From Eubacteriales Family XIII. Incertae Sedis bacterium (GTDB taxonomy: Bacteria > Bacillota > Clostridia > Peptostreptococcales > Anaerovoracaceae): a stretch of 23,857 nucleotides of DNA. The translations under genes and the position numbers were made by a program. Of this stretch, positions 15,845 through 23,102 are shown one piece after another. The notes under the pieces are model-generated. The model was not told the DNA's origin and ran no database searches. It was given only the letters and a program-made list of their open reading frames with translations. How positions within the stretch are numbered: position 1 is the first letter of the stretch; every line of letters starts with the position of its first letter. Where the stretch lies: NCBI GenBank assembly GCA_031278255.1, contig JAITKU010000153.1:1-23857 (forward strand), read 5' to 3'.

Positions 15845-16975
15845 ATGACTACACGAGAACAATTGGACGAATTGAGAAAGCAGATCGACGCGATCGACGG
15901 TAAGCTGATACCGCTGTTTGGGGAGCGCATGGCGCTCGCGGGGCGGATTGCCGAAATCAAGGGCATGGGCAACATGGCGATCACCGACGAGCCTCGCGAG
16001 CAGCAGGTGGTGGAACGGGCCGTGGCCCTCACGGAGGACGAAGCCCTGCGGGGGGAGGTCGCGCTCCTCATGCGTTCCATCATCGCCATATCGAAAGAAA
16101 GACAGCGCAAGACCCTGTTCCCCTCGGACAGGCCCCTGCTGCCGCAGCCGCGAACCCCTCCGCAGGGACACATCGTATGCGCCTTTCAGGGCGTGCCCGG
16201 CGCGTGGAGCGAGCAGGCCCTCGCCGCGCTCTTCCCCGAGGCGGAGAAGCTGTCCGTGGAATTCTTCGAGGACCTGTTCGTGGCCGTCCGGGAAAAGAGG
16301 GCCGATTACGGCGTCGTCGCCATCGAGAACTCCAAGACCGGCGCGATAGGCGAAACCTACGATCTGCTCAGAAAATACGGCTGTTACATCGTCGCGCGGA
16401 TCTGGATCGACATCCGACATTGCCTGCTCGCGCCCGCGGACACGGCGCTTTCGGACATCCGGGAGGTGCTTTCCCATTCCGAGGGCTTTCGGCAATGCGC
16501 GAAATTCCTGCGAGGAAAATCCTGGGATCTCGTCACCTGCCGCAATACGGCTGTGGCGGCGGAAACGGCGGCGGCCGAGGGAAAGGGAAAGACGGCCGCG
16601 ATCGGGTCACGCCGCGCGGCCGCGTTGAACGGACTCTGCGTACTCGTGCCGGACATCATGGACGCGGCGGAAAACAGGACCTCTTTCGTGGTCATATCGC
16701 CCGAACCGGAGTACGACGAAACGAAAGACCTGATCGCGCTCACCTTTTCCACGAAACACAGGAGCGGCGCGCTGTGCGAGATGCTTTTGCCCTTTATGGC
16801 GGGCGGGATAAACCTGATGCAGCTCGAATCGAGGCCGGCGGGCGCGGGCAAATACCGCTTCTTCGCCGAGGTGCAGGGCAACATCCTCGACGCGCACGTC
16901 ATTTCCACCCTGCGCCACGCGGCCTCGGCCTGCGAGTATTTTGAGGTGATAGGCTGCTATTCCATGCACAAATGA
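15845..16975 (+). CDS. pheA: Chorismate mutase / prephenate dehydratase (P-protein)
   Basis: This 376-residue bifunctional enzyme turns chorismate into prephenate and then phenylpyruvate, committing flux to phenylalanine. Residues 1 to about 90 form an AroQ-type chorismate mutase (LDELRKQIDAIDGKLIPLF). About 105-285 is prephenate dehydratase (FQGVPGAWSEQA, IENSKTGAIGETYDLL, and NRTSFVVI with the catalytic Thr). About 295-376 is an ACT domain with SGALCEMLLPF, INLMQLESRP and YRFFAEVQG; ESRP is the Phe-binding motif. The start at 15845 has GGAGAGGAT close upstream. The frame is open further 5', but that part overlaps aroF and is unconserved. It lies 59 nt after aroF. Its presence in the operon, with no tyrA or trp gene beside it, makes Phe the natural signal for the Phe-rich leader. 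Confidence 0.95.
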   Translation: MTTREQLDELRKQIDAIDGKLIPLFGERMALAGRIAEIKGMGNMAITDEPREQQVVERAVALTEDEALRGEVALLMRSIIAISKERQRKTLFPSDRPLLPQPRTPPQGHIVCAFQGVPGAWSEQALAALFPEAEKLSVEFFEDLFVAVREKRADYGVVAIENSKTGAIGETYDLLRKYGCYIVARIWIDIRHCLLAPADTALSDIREVLSHSEGFRQCAKFLRGKSWDLVTCRNTAVAAETAAAEGKGKTAAIGSRRAAALNGLCVLVPDIMDAAENRTSFVVISPEPEYDETKDLIALTFSTKHRSGALCEMLLPFMAGGINLMQLESRPAGAGKYRFFAEVQGNILDAHVISTLRHAASACEYFEVIGCYSMHK

Positions 16976-17006
16976 CGGCGGCGGCAACATCGAAAGAGGA
17001 GGGAAA

Positions 17007-17435
17007 ATGAAGCGGATAAGCGTGATCAACGGTCCGAACATGAACCTGCTGGGGAAGCGGGAGCCGGACAAATACGGCGCGGCGAGCCTTGCGGAGTTGA
17101 ACGAAACACTCACGCGCAAGGCCGCCGCGCTCGGCGTACATTGTGAATTTTTTAACAGTAACGCGGAGGGCGCGCTCGTGACGGCGATACAGGAGGCGGC
17201 GGACGCGGACGGCATTATCCTGAACGCCGCGGCCTACACGCATTACAGCATCGCGATCCGCGACGCGATCGCCGCCGCGGACGCGCCGGTCGTGGAGGTG
17301 CATATGACGAACGTCGCCGCGCGGGAGGACTTCCGCCGCGTTTCCGTGATCGCGCCCGTGTGCAAGGGCAGCATAGCGGGCTTCGGCGCGCAGAGTTACG
17401 TGCTGGCCCTGTACGCGCTGGCGGAGGACTTCTGA
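17007..17435 (+). CDS. aroQ: Type II 3-dehydroquinate dehydratase
   Basis: This 142-residue enzyme removes water from 3-dehydroquinate to give 3-dehydroshikimate. It is a small flavodoxin-fold protein that normally forms dodecamers. Diagnostic segments are VINGPNMNLLGKREPDKYG (lid Arg and catalytic Tyr), FFNSNAEG, LNAAAYTHYSIAIRDA, and VVEVHMTN with the catalytic His. The third segment reads NAAAYTH where NPGAYTH is typical. The length matches the family. A strong site, GAGGAGG, lies 6 nt before the ATG, 31 nt after pheA. It completes the set of seven shikimate steps. The gene ends 19 nt from the stop of the convergent glgP, with no visible terminator between. Confidence 0.94.
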   Translation: MKRISVINGPNMNLLGKREPDKYGAASLAELNETLTRKAAALGVHCEFFNSNAEGALVTAIQEAADADGIILNAAAYTHYSIAIRDAIAAADAPVVEVHMTNVAAREDFRRVSVIAPVCKGSIAGFGAQSYVLALYALAEDF

Positions 17436-17454
17436 CCGTGCGCGCGGCGGACCG

Positions 17455-19902
17455 TCAGTCGAGTTCCTCGGGCGTATGCCGGCCGATCCGCCAGATGCCT
17501 TTCGCGTACTGATCGATCGTATTGTCGCTCGAAAAATGGCCCGACATCGCGATGTTGCGGATCGACATGGCCCGCCACCGCGTCTGCTGCTTGTACAGCC
17601 CGTCTATGCGCGCCTGCGCCCGCGCGTAATCGTCGAAATCCCGCAGCACGAAGAACTCGTCGTTGTAGTCGAGAAGCGAGCGGGTGATGGCCGCAAAGTC
17701 GTCGATGGCCGTGTACGGGAAGAGTTCCCCGCTTTGAATCTGATCGAGCAATCGCCTGACATTGGGATCGCTTTCGTATATCTCGCGCGAATTGTACCCG
17801 CCGTTCGCGTAATAGGCGAGTACCTCCTCCACGCGCAGGCCGAACAGTATGAAATTGTCGTCGCCGACAAGTTCACGTATCTCGATGTTCGCGCCGTCGT
17901 TCGTGCCTATGGTGACGGCCCCGTTCATCATGAATTTCATGTTGCCGGTGCCGGACGCCTCCTTTGAAGCCGTGGATATCTGTTCGGAGATATCGCTGGC
18001 GGGGAAGATGGTCTCCGCGAGGCTGACGTTGTAGTTTTCGAGGAACACGACGCGCAACTTGTCGTGAACGTGTTTGTCCCTTTCCACGAGGCGGGCCAGT
18101 TCGTTGATGTATTTGATGATGGCCTTGGCGTAGTAGTAACTCGGCGCGGCCTTGCCCGCGAAGATAAAAGTGCGCGGCGCCATATCGGCGTTCGGGTTTT
18201 CGCGCAGCGTATTGTAGAGGTGCTGCACGTGCAGGGCGTTCAAAAGCTGACGCTTGTACGCGTGTATGCGCTTGATCTGCACGTCGAAGATCGAATCCGG
18301 ATCCACGATCAGATTCTGCGTCTCCTTGATATGCTTTGCGAGGAGTATCTTGCCCGCGCGCTTGATGCCGAAAAACCGTTCCTGCGTCGAGGGGTCCTCG
18401 GCGAAGTCCTTCAGATTTTCGAGTTCCACGGGGTTTCTGATCCAGTTTTCGCCGATCAGTTCCGAGATCGCGTCCTCGAGGCGCGGATTGGCCTTGATGA
18501 GCCAGCGGCGGTGCGTGATACCGTTGGTCTTGTTGTTGAACTTGTCCGGGTAATACGCGCTGAAATCTTTCATCACCACGTTTTTCAGCAGTTCCGTATG
18601 TACCGCGGCGACACCGTTGACGCTGAAGCTGCCCACGACGGCGAGATTCGCCATCCGTACCGTGCCGTCGCCTATGATGGCCATGCGCGCGACCTTTTCC
18701 GGATCGTTCGGATATTTTTCGTTCAAATCGAGGAGCAGACGGCGGTTGATCTCTTCCACGATCATATAGATGCGGGGCAGGAGTTCCCAGAACAGGTCCA
18801 CAGGCCACGTTTCAAGCGCCTCCGGCATGATGGTGTGGTTCGTGTACGCGATGGTTCGGCCCGTGATATCCCATGCCTGCTCCCAGCCGAAGCCCTCCTC
18901 GTCGATCAGTATCCGCATGAGTTCCGGCACGGCCAGCGCGGGGTGCGTATCGTTGATGTGGATCGCGATGCGCTCCGGCAGCAGTTCGAGATCGTGCTGT
19001 TTCAGCTTGAAGCGGCGCACGATGGACTGAATGCCCGCCGAAACGAAGAAGTATTGCTGCTTCAAGCGCAAAAGCCGGTTCGTGTAGTTGGAATCGTCGG
19101 GATAAAGCACCTCCGAGATGGCCTCGACGGAATACTTGCCCGAAACGGCGTTCACGTAATCGCCGCGGCTGAACGACGCGAAGTCGAAGGAATTATCGAC
19201 GGATTCCGCGCTCCAAAGACGCAGGGTGTTGACGGTGTTGTTCTTGTATCCCGAGATGGGCATATCGTAGGGGACGGCCAAAACGGGCAGGAAATCCTCG
19301 TGCGTGAAATGCGCGTGCCCCTCCTCGTCGAACTCGGTGCGGATATAGCCGTTCAGCTTGACGAGTACGGCCTTGTCCTGTTTGCGCATCTCCCACGGAT
19401 TGCGCTGGTTCAGCCAATTGTCCGGCAACTCGACCTGATAGCCGTCCACGATCTGCTGGCGGAACAAGCCGTATTTGTAGCGAATGCCGTTGCCGTGCCC
19501 CGGCAGACCCATGGAAGCCAGAGAATCGAGAAAGCAGGCGGCGAGCCGTCCCAGACCGCCGTTGCCGAGGGCGGGATCGGGTTCGCAGCGGATCAGATCA
19601 TCGAGTTCGATGCCGAGTTCGGCCAGCCCCTCGCGGCATACGTCCTCGGCGCCCAGGTAGATCAGATTCGATTCGAGAAATTTGCCGAGCAGGAATTCCA
19701 GTGAGAAATAATATACCTGCCGCGCTCCCGTCTTGAGATAGTAGTCGTTCGTGACGACCCATTTCTCTTTGATTTCTTCGCAAATCATGGAGGCGAGTAC
19801 GACGTACTTATCCGTCGCCGTCGCTTCGCCGATCGTCTTGGACAGTTCGGACATGAATTTGCGTTTGTAGGCGGAAACGAATTGTTCCTTGTTGTCAAAC
19901 AT
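17455..19902 (-). CDS. glgP: Glycogen/starch/alpha-glucan phosphorylase
   Basis: This 815-residue PLP enzyme releases glucose-1-phosphate from the ends of glycogen or maltodextrin chains. GT35 signatures are clear: GNGGLGRLAACFLDS near residue 130, NGIRYKYGLFRQ, RIHAYKRQLLN near 540, and the PLP-lysine motif EASGTGNMKFMMNGA with Lys near 656, followed by GTNDGANIE. Length is normal. I chose ATG 19902, which has AGGTGA about 9 nt upstream; the frame also opens at TTG 19911, but that leaves no room for the ribosome site. The start lies 8 nt inside the end of the diguanylate cyclase gene, so the two are translationally coupled. Maltodextrin phosphorylase is the alternative name; substrate length cannot be read from sequence. 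No other glycogen gene is in the window. Confidence 0.95.
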   Translation of the reverse strand: MFDNKEQFVSAYKRKFMSELSKTIGEATATDKYVVLASMICEEIKEKWVVTNDYYLKTGARQVYYFSLEFLLGKFLESNLIYLGAEDVCREGLAELGIELDDLIRCEPDPALGNGGLGRLAACFLDSLASMGLPGHGNGIRYKYGLFRQQIVDGYQVELPDNWLNQRNPWEMRKQDKAVLVKLNGYIRTEFDEEGHAHFTHEDFLPVLAVPYDMPISGYKNNTVNTLRLWSAESVDNSFDFASFSRGDYVNAVSGKYSVEAISEVLYPDDSNYTNRLLRLKQQYFFVSAGIQSIVRRFKLKQHDLELLPERIAIHINDTHPALAVPELMRILIDEEGFGWEQAWDITGRTIAYTNHTIMPEALETWPVDLFWELLPRIYMIVEEINRRLLLDLNEKYPNDPEKVARMAIIGDGTVRMANLAVVGSFSVNGVAAVHTELLKNVVMKDFSAYYPDKFNNKTNGITHRRWLIKANPRLEDAISELIGENWIRNPVELENLKDFAEDPSTQERFFGIKRAGKILLAKHIKETQNLIVDPDSIFDVQIKRIHAYKRQLLNALHVQHLYNTLRENPNADMAPRTFIFAGKAAPSYYYAKAIIKYINELARLVERDKHVHDKLRVVFLENYNVSLAETIFPASDISEQISTASKEASGTGNMKFMMNGAVTIGTNDGANIEIRELVGDDNFILFGLRVEEVLAYYANGGYNSREIYESDPNVRRLLDQIQSGELFPYTAIDDFAAITRSLLDYNDEFFVLRDFDDYARAQARIDGLYKQQTRWRAMSIRNIAMSGHFSSDNTIDQYAKGIWRIGRHTPEELD

Positions 19903-20878
19903 TTGATTCAATCACCTCATTCCCGCGTGCCGCGGCCGCGGCGGAGAGATTCTCCTGCGGCGTGTTCGCGCTGTTTTTCACAATGCGCACAAGCTCGGGA
20001 CTTTCGGACACGCATATCTTGTTTCGGCCGCTTTCTTTCGCTTCGTAAAGCGCCCTGTCGCTTCGGACGATGATCTTGGAAAAGTCGCTGTCGCTTGGGG
20101 AAGCCTCGGCGATGCCGATACTGACCGTCTTGTACAGGATCGTCCCGTTCGGGAGTTCTATCGCGGTCGATGCGAGCGCGCCGCGGACCTTTTCCGCCAG
20201 CGTGATCGCGCCGCGGATATCCGTTTCCGGAAGAACGGCGATAAACTCCTCGCCGCCGAAACGGGCAAACACGTCGGTTTCGCGGAACAAGCCCCGCATG
20301 GTCGCGCCCATGCTCTGCAGCACCCTGTCGCCCGCGTCGTGCCCGTGGGTATCGTTGACGGATTTGAAATGGTCGATATCGAACATCGTCACGCAGTAAG
20401 GCCGCCCGTGCCGCTTGAACAGCGCGTGGATCTGCTCCAGACTGCGTATGGCGGTGCGCCGGTTCGGCAGCTGCGTCAGAAAGTCGAGATTGGCGAGCTG
20501 CATAAGCGTTTCCGTACTCTTCTCGAGTTTTGCGGCCATCTCGTTGAACGAATCCGAAAACTCCCCGAGAAACTCAACCCGCTGCGAAAAGTCGCCGTCG
20601 GCAACCTGCTTCGTCTGCCAGGTGAGATGGCGCAAATTGGCTTGCAGGGCTTTCAGGTTGGAAAGGATGAAACCCTTGCTGTAGGCGAACTTTTGAAGGT
20701 CCCCTCTGGAAAGGGCATAGCTCAACTCTCTGAGGTCCTCGAGAAAACGCCACAGTTTTTTGAAATTCGGTTTTTCCGCCAAATCGGGATCGATTTCCAC
20801 CTCATTGGGAAACTTGACCGCTGTCAATATGGTGTAGATCAGATCGATCCATTCATCGTCCGTTCGTTGCAAAGCCAT
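19895..20878 (-). CDS. GGDEF diguanylate cyclase, probably cytoplasmic
   Basis: This 327-residue protein is predicted to make cyclic di-GMP from two GTP. The last 165 residues are a complete GGDEF domain: DFLTQLPNRR, FDIDHFKSVNDTHGHDAGD, and the active-site loop in the form GGEEF. The inhibitory I-site RETD sits exactly five residues before it, so product feedback is likely. Residues about 85-145 (QTKQVADGDFSQRVEFLGEFSDSFNEMAAKLEK) resemble a HAMP-like or helical signalling linker. The N-terminal 80 residues are unrecognised. No membrane segment is seen, so the input must come from a cytoplasmic signal or partner, for which the V4R protein encoded just upstream is a candidate. The frame also opens at TTG 20887; I chose ATG 20878, although its GGAG lies only 3 nt away. 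Start confidence is modest. Confidence 0.88.
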   Translation of the reverse strand: MALQRTDDEWIDLIYTILTAVKFPNEVEIDPDLAEKPNFKKLWRFLEDLRELSYALSRGDLQKFAYSKGFILSNLKALQANLRHLTWQTKQVADGDFSQRVEFLGEFSDSFNEMAAKLEKSTETLMQLANLDFLTQLPNRRTAIRSLEQIHALFKRHGRPYCVTMFDIDHFKSVNDTHGHDAGDRVLQSMGATMRGLFRETDVFARFGGEEFIAVLPETDIRGAITLAEKVRGALASTAIELPNGTILYKTVSIGIAEASPSDSDFSKIIVRSDRALYEAKESGRNKICVSESPELVRIVKNSANTPQENLSAAAAARGNEVIESNV

Positions 20879-20897
20879 AGTCTCCAACCATTGTACA

Positions 20898-20936
20898 TTG
20901 CGGAGAGCGCCTTGTGAGGCCTTGCGCCCTCCGCAA
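20898..20936 (-). promoter_or_regulatory. Long stem-loop between V4R and GGDEF genes
   Basis: Arms 20898-20910 and 20924-20936 pair over 13 positions (12 Watson-Crick and one G-U) with a 13-nt loop. It sits in the 85-nt gap between the V4R stop and the cyclase start, reading on the minus strand. No T-run follows, so simple termination is unlikely. It may be a processing or stability element that sets the ratio of the two proteins. Confidence 0.5.
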
Positions 20937-20963
20937 CAATGCCGCGTGAGAATATCCCAAGTC

Positions 20964-21494
20964 TCACTCGGCGGCGGCTTTCAAATCCTCCTGTGTGACG
21001 AGGAAGCGACAGGTTCTGGCGCCCGTACACCAACAGTCGATCTCCTCGGCCTTCCACTTGTTGTTCGTAAAGCATTCAAAGAGCGCGGAGACAAAGCCCT
21101 CGTCGTAGATGCAGGTCTCGTAATCGAGTTCCGGCAGACCGGAGCAGTCCAGGTCCTCATCGATCGTCAGGGTGACGCGGCCCTCGTCCAAAAGGGCTTC
21201 CTCCAATCGCAAAACGCCGATGCGCTTATCGCGAAGCACCTGTTGCGTCTTGCCCACGAATTCGTCCACGCCGGAAACGGGCTTGATATGATGTTCATAG
21301 AACTCGGTGCCGGCGAGCTTGCCCGCGGCGTAGAATATCTCGTCGGTCGCCTCCTCGCCGTAGCGCGTTTCAAGCGTGTCGCGCATCGTGAACTGCATGA
21401 GGCGATACATGTCCAGATCCACATGCGGACCGAGATTGGGACGCCCCTCCTCGATATCCCCGATTAAATCCCAGTTAAACTCATACTTTCTCAT
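20964..21494 (-). CDS. V4R-domain (4-vinyl reductase-like) sensor protein
   Basis: This 176-residue cytoplasmic protein matches the V4R small-molecule-binding domain. The C-terminal half is typical: LDYETCIYDEGFVSALFECFTNN, then AEEIDCWCTGARTCRFLVT. The clustered Cys residues (CWCTGARTC) suggest a metal or redox site, as in other V4R proteins. No catalytic or DNA-binding domain is attached, so it probably senses a ligand or redox state and acts on a partner. The next gene downstream encodes a diguanylate cyclase with no obvious sensor of its own. A clear site, GGGAGG, lies about 10 nt before the ATG. A consensus promoter stands directly upstream, making this the first gene of the V4R-cyclase-glgP unit. 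Confidence 0.75.
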   Translation of the reverse strand: MRKYEFNWDLIGDIEEGRPNLGPHVDLDMYRLMQFTMRDTLETRYGEEATDEIFYAAGKLAGTEFYEHHIKPVSGVDEFVGKTQQVLRDKRIGVLRLEEALLDEGRVTLTIDEDLDCSGLPELDYETCIYDEGFVSALFECFTNNKWKAEEIDCWCTGARTCRFLVTQEDLKAAAE

Positions 21495-21523
21495 TATCGT
21501 ATATCCTCCCTTTTATAACAGGT

Positions 21524-21552
21524 ATCATACCACATTGCGGGGATTTCGTCAA
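21524..21552 (-). promoter_or_regulatory. Sigma-A promoter for V4R-GGDEF-glgP
   Basis: On the minus strand, -35 TTGACG (21552-21547) and -10 TATGAT (21529-21524) are 17 nt apart. The start point would be near 21517, giving a short 5' UTR of about 22 nt that contains the GGGAGG ribosome site. It is among the best promoters in the window. Confidence 0.8.
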
Positions 21553-21577
21553 TTCCCGCCTTGCGGCGTCGTTCAAA

Positions 21578-21603
21578 ATCGGTTTTGATCGGTTTTGGTT
21601 TTG
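21578..21603. repeat. Short GGTTTTG repeats upstream of the V4R promoter
   Basis: ATCGGTTTTG occurs twice in tandem (21578-21587, 21588-21597), and a third GGTTTTG follows at 21597-21603. The inverted match CAAAA-TCGG-TTTTG spans 21574-21587. The block lies about 25 bp upstream of the V4R -35 box and just after the stop of the oxidoreductase gene. It might bind an activator, but low complexity is an equal explanation. Confidence 0.3.
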
Positions 21604-21625
21604 CGGTCCGTATCCGTACTGTTTC

Positions 21626-22849
21626 TCAAACGGAAAAAACCTCCGTCCGCAGCGTAATATCGAGTTCCGCCGCGCGCGCGAAATAGTAATCGATCTCCGT
21701 TTCCGTGAGCATATCCGAGGTGATCAAGCCGGTCTGATCGTACTTGTCGTTCACGAACATCTTCGTGAAGAGCGCGCCGCCCTGCCCCGTGATATACATT
21801 TCCGCGGTAATGCCCGCCCGGTTGAACGAATCGACGAGACCCGGCGCAAAGACGTGCGTTTCCACGCGGACCGCCTTGCCGTCTTTCTTGCCGTAGGCTT
21901 CGACGACCATGCAGCCCGAATCGGACACAAGTCCCTCGTCGATGATCGCCCGTATCTCCTCTTTGTATTTCGGCGCGGGCGGCACATGCTTCAGCACGAA
22001 GTCAAAGGGCACGATCATCTGCCCGTTGAACGCCTCCGGCACCTTAGACAGCATACCCGCCCGGTAGAGGGGTTCCGCGAAATCCACGCCGGCGCCGCTG
22101 TACTTGAAATAGATGTTCTTCGCCCCCTTAAAATACTTCTCCGCGTTGAGTCCCATGTACACGGGCTCATCGTGCGCGTGTTCGACAAGGCAGACGGGCT
22201 TGTCCATATAATCGTACTGCCTGTAGACCGGCAGGCTGAACGGGAGCGTTCGGACGATTTGTCCGTTCTCGTAAGCGAAAGCGTCCTCGCACATGTCGCT
22301 GAGCGCCGTCACGGGCGACCACCAATACGGCTGGAAGCGCTTGGACTCCACGCCCTCCCATACGAGGTTGTAGATGGTGTCGCAACTGTCCAGTTCCCGC
22401 ACGGCCACCCGCGTCGCCGCGCAGATCAGGCCCGGCGCCGAGCCGGTGCCGATCACGGCGAGCTTGCCGATGTCCTTAAAGCGCGGGCCGTAGTCCCGAA
22501 ACATGATCCGGATTCCGTTGACCCAATCCGCGTCTATGGATTCGGTCGCGGCAAAGTCCTGATAGTTCGTCCGCATCGCGACGGCGGTTTCCAGCACGTT
22601 CTTTCCGAACTGCAGGGGCAACGCGTTCACGATCAGATCGACGTTCTGCGCCAGCTTGCCTATGCCGGCCGCGTCCGAGGCGTCCACGCGCGCCCCGCGC
22701 CCCTTTGTCAGGATGCGCACCAAGGCATCCACGGCTTTCTCGTCGTAATCCGCGCAGACAATCTCCGAAACGCCGGGTTCCTCATCCATGCGCAAGGCCA
22801 CGGTGGAGCCCTGCGCGCCTGTCCCCAAAACAAGAATTCTCTTACCCAT
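21626..22849 (-). CDS. Saccharopine dehydrogenase-like NAD(P) oxidoreductase
   Basis: This 407-residue cytoplasmic protein has an N-terminal Rossmann fold (KRILVLGTGAQGSTVALRM, residues 2-20) followed by an acidic residue at the end of strand two (CADYDE), favouring NAD. Then come VDLIVNALPLQF, NYQDFAATES and GSAPGLICAATR, which match the saccharopine dehydrogenase/lysine-6-dehydrogenase superfamily. The reaction is likely oxidation or reduction at an amino-acid carbon-nitrogen bond. Lysine metabolism is the first guess, but no neighbour supports a pathway. I chose ATG 22849, which has AGGAGG 8 nt upstream; ATG 22858 would place the ribosome site too close. It is a single-gene transcription unit with its own promoter and an unusually long, structured leader. 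Confidence 0.75.
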   Translation of the reverse strand: MGKRILVLGTGAQGSTVALRMDEEPGVSEIVCADYDEKAVDALVRILTKGRGARVDASDAAGIGKLAQNVDLIVNALPLQFGKNVLETAVAMRTNYQDFAATESIDADWVNGIRIMFRDYGPRFKDIGKLAVIGTGSAPGLICAATRVAVRELDSCDTIYNLVWEGVESKRFQPYWWSPVTALSDMCEDAFAYENGQIVRTLPFSLPVYRQYDYMDKPVCLVEHAHDEPVYMGLNAEKYFKGAKNIYFKYSGAGVDFAEPLYRAGMLSKVPEAFNGQMIVPFDFVLKHVPPAPKYKEEIRAIIDEGLVSDSGCMVVEAYGKKDGKAVRVETHVFAPGLVDSFNRAGITAEMYITGQGGALFTKMFVNDKYDQTGLITSDMLTETEIDYYFARAAELDITLRTEVFSV

Positions 22850-22875
22850 GTCATACACCTCCTTTGTTACAGAAC

Positions 22876-22971
22876 AAAAAAATCGACTGACAGCCGCGCG
22901 GAACGGAACGGAAAAGCGTCCGTTTTCGCGTTCCTGCGCAATGCTTCATATGATGGCGCAAGCTGTCTGTC
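22876..22971 (-). promoter_or_regulatory. Structured 5' UTR of the oxidoreductase gene
   Basis: On the minus strand the leader begins around 22968. An outer stem can form between 22971-22962 (GACAGACAGC) and 22894-22885 (GCTGTCAGTC) with one mismatch; it is directly followed by GA and seven T (22882-22876). Inside are two further helices: TGCGC/GCGCA around an A/T-rich loop, and GGAACG-(C)-GAAAA paired with TTTTC-CGTTCC around CGGACGC. The result resembles a three-way junction closed by a stem with a U-run, as in riboswitches that terminate. It matches no class that I recognise. The mapped start point would trim a few bases of the outer 5' arm. Confidence 0.4.
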
Positions 22972-22974
22972 CTT

Positions 22975-23003
22975 ATTATAATGTACAAAAAGACATATTG
23001 CAA
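22975..23003 (-). promoter_or_regulatory. Promoter for the oxidoreductase gene
   Basis: On the minus strand, -35 TTGCAA (23003-22998) and a perfect -10 TATAAT (22980-22975) are separated by 17 nt. The transcript would start near 22968, leaving a 5' UTR of about 120 nt before ATG 22849. Confidence 0.72.
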
Positions 23004-23050
23004 ATCAAAAAATCCGAAAGCAAGAAAGGATGGCAATCCCTCCGCGTTTG

Positions 23051-23059
23051 TGATAGAAT
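23051..23059 (+). promoter_or_regulatory. Extended -10 promoter for the SGNH hydrolase gene
   Basis: TGATAGAAT is an extended -10 (TGN plus TAGAAT at 23054-23059). No good -35 box is visible, as is usual for this type. A start near 23066 would give a 5' UTR of about 37 nt including GGAGGGA. Confidence 0.45.
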
Positions 23060-23102
23060 TGCGTAGACGCCGCAATCGGATGCGCGCCGCCGGAGGGAAG
23101 AG

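Noticed and set aside
17436..17454. Bidirectional terminator between aroQ and glgP
   Set aside because: The 19-nt gap has a direct repeat of ACCGT but no inverted repeat and no T- or A-run.
18064..19704. 546-codon plus-strand ORF over glgP
   Set aside because: It is antisense to a full-length glycogen phosphorylase and rich in His/Val/Arg in the manner of shadow frames.
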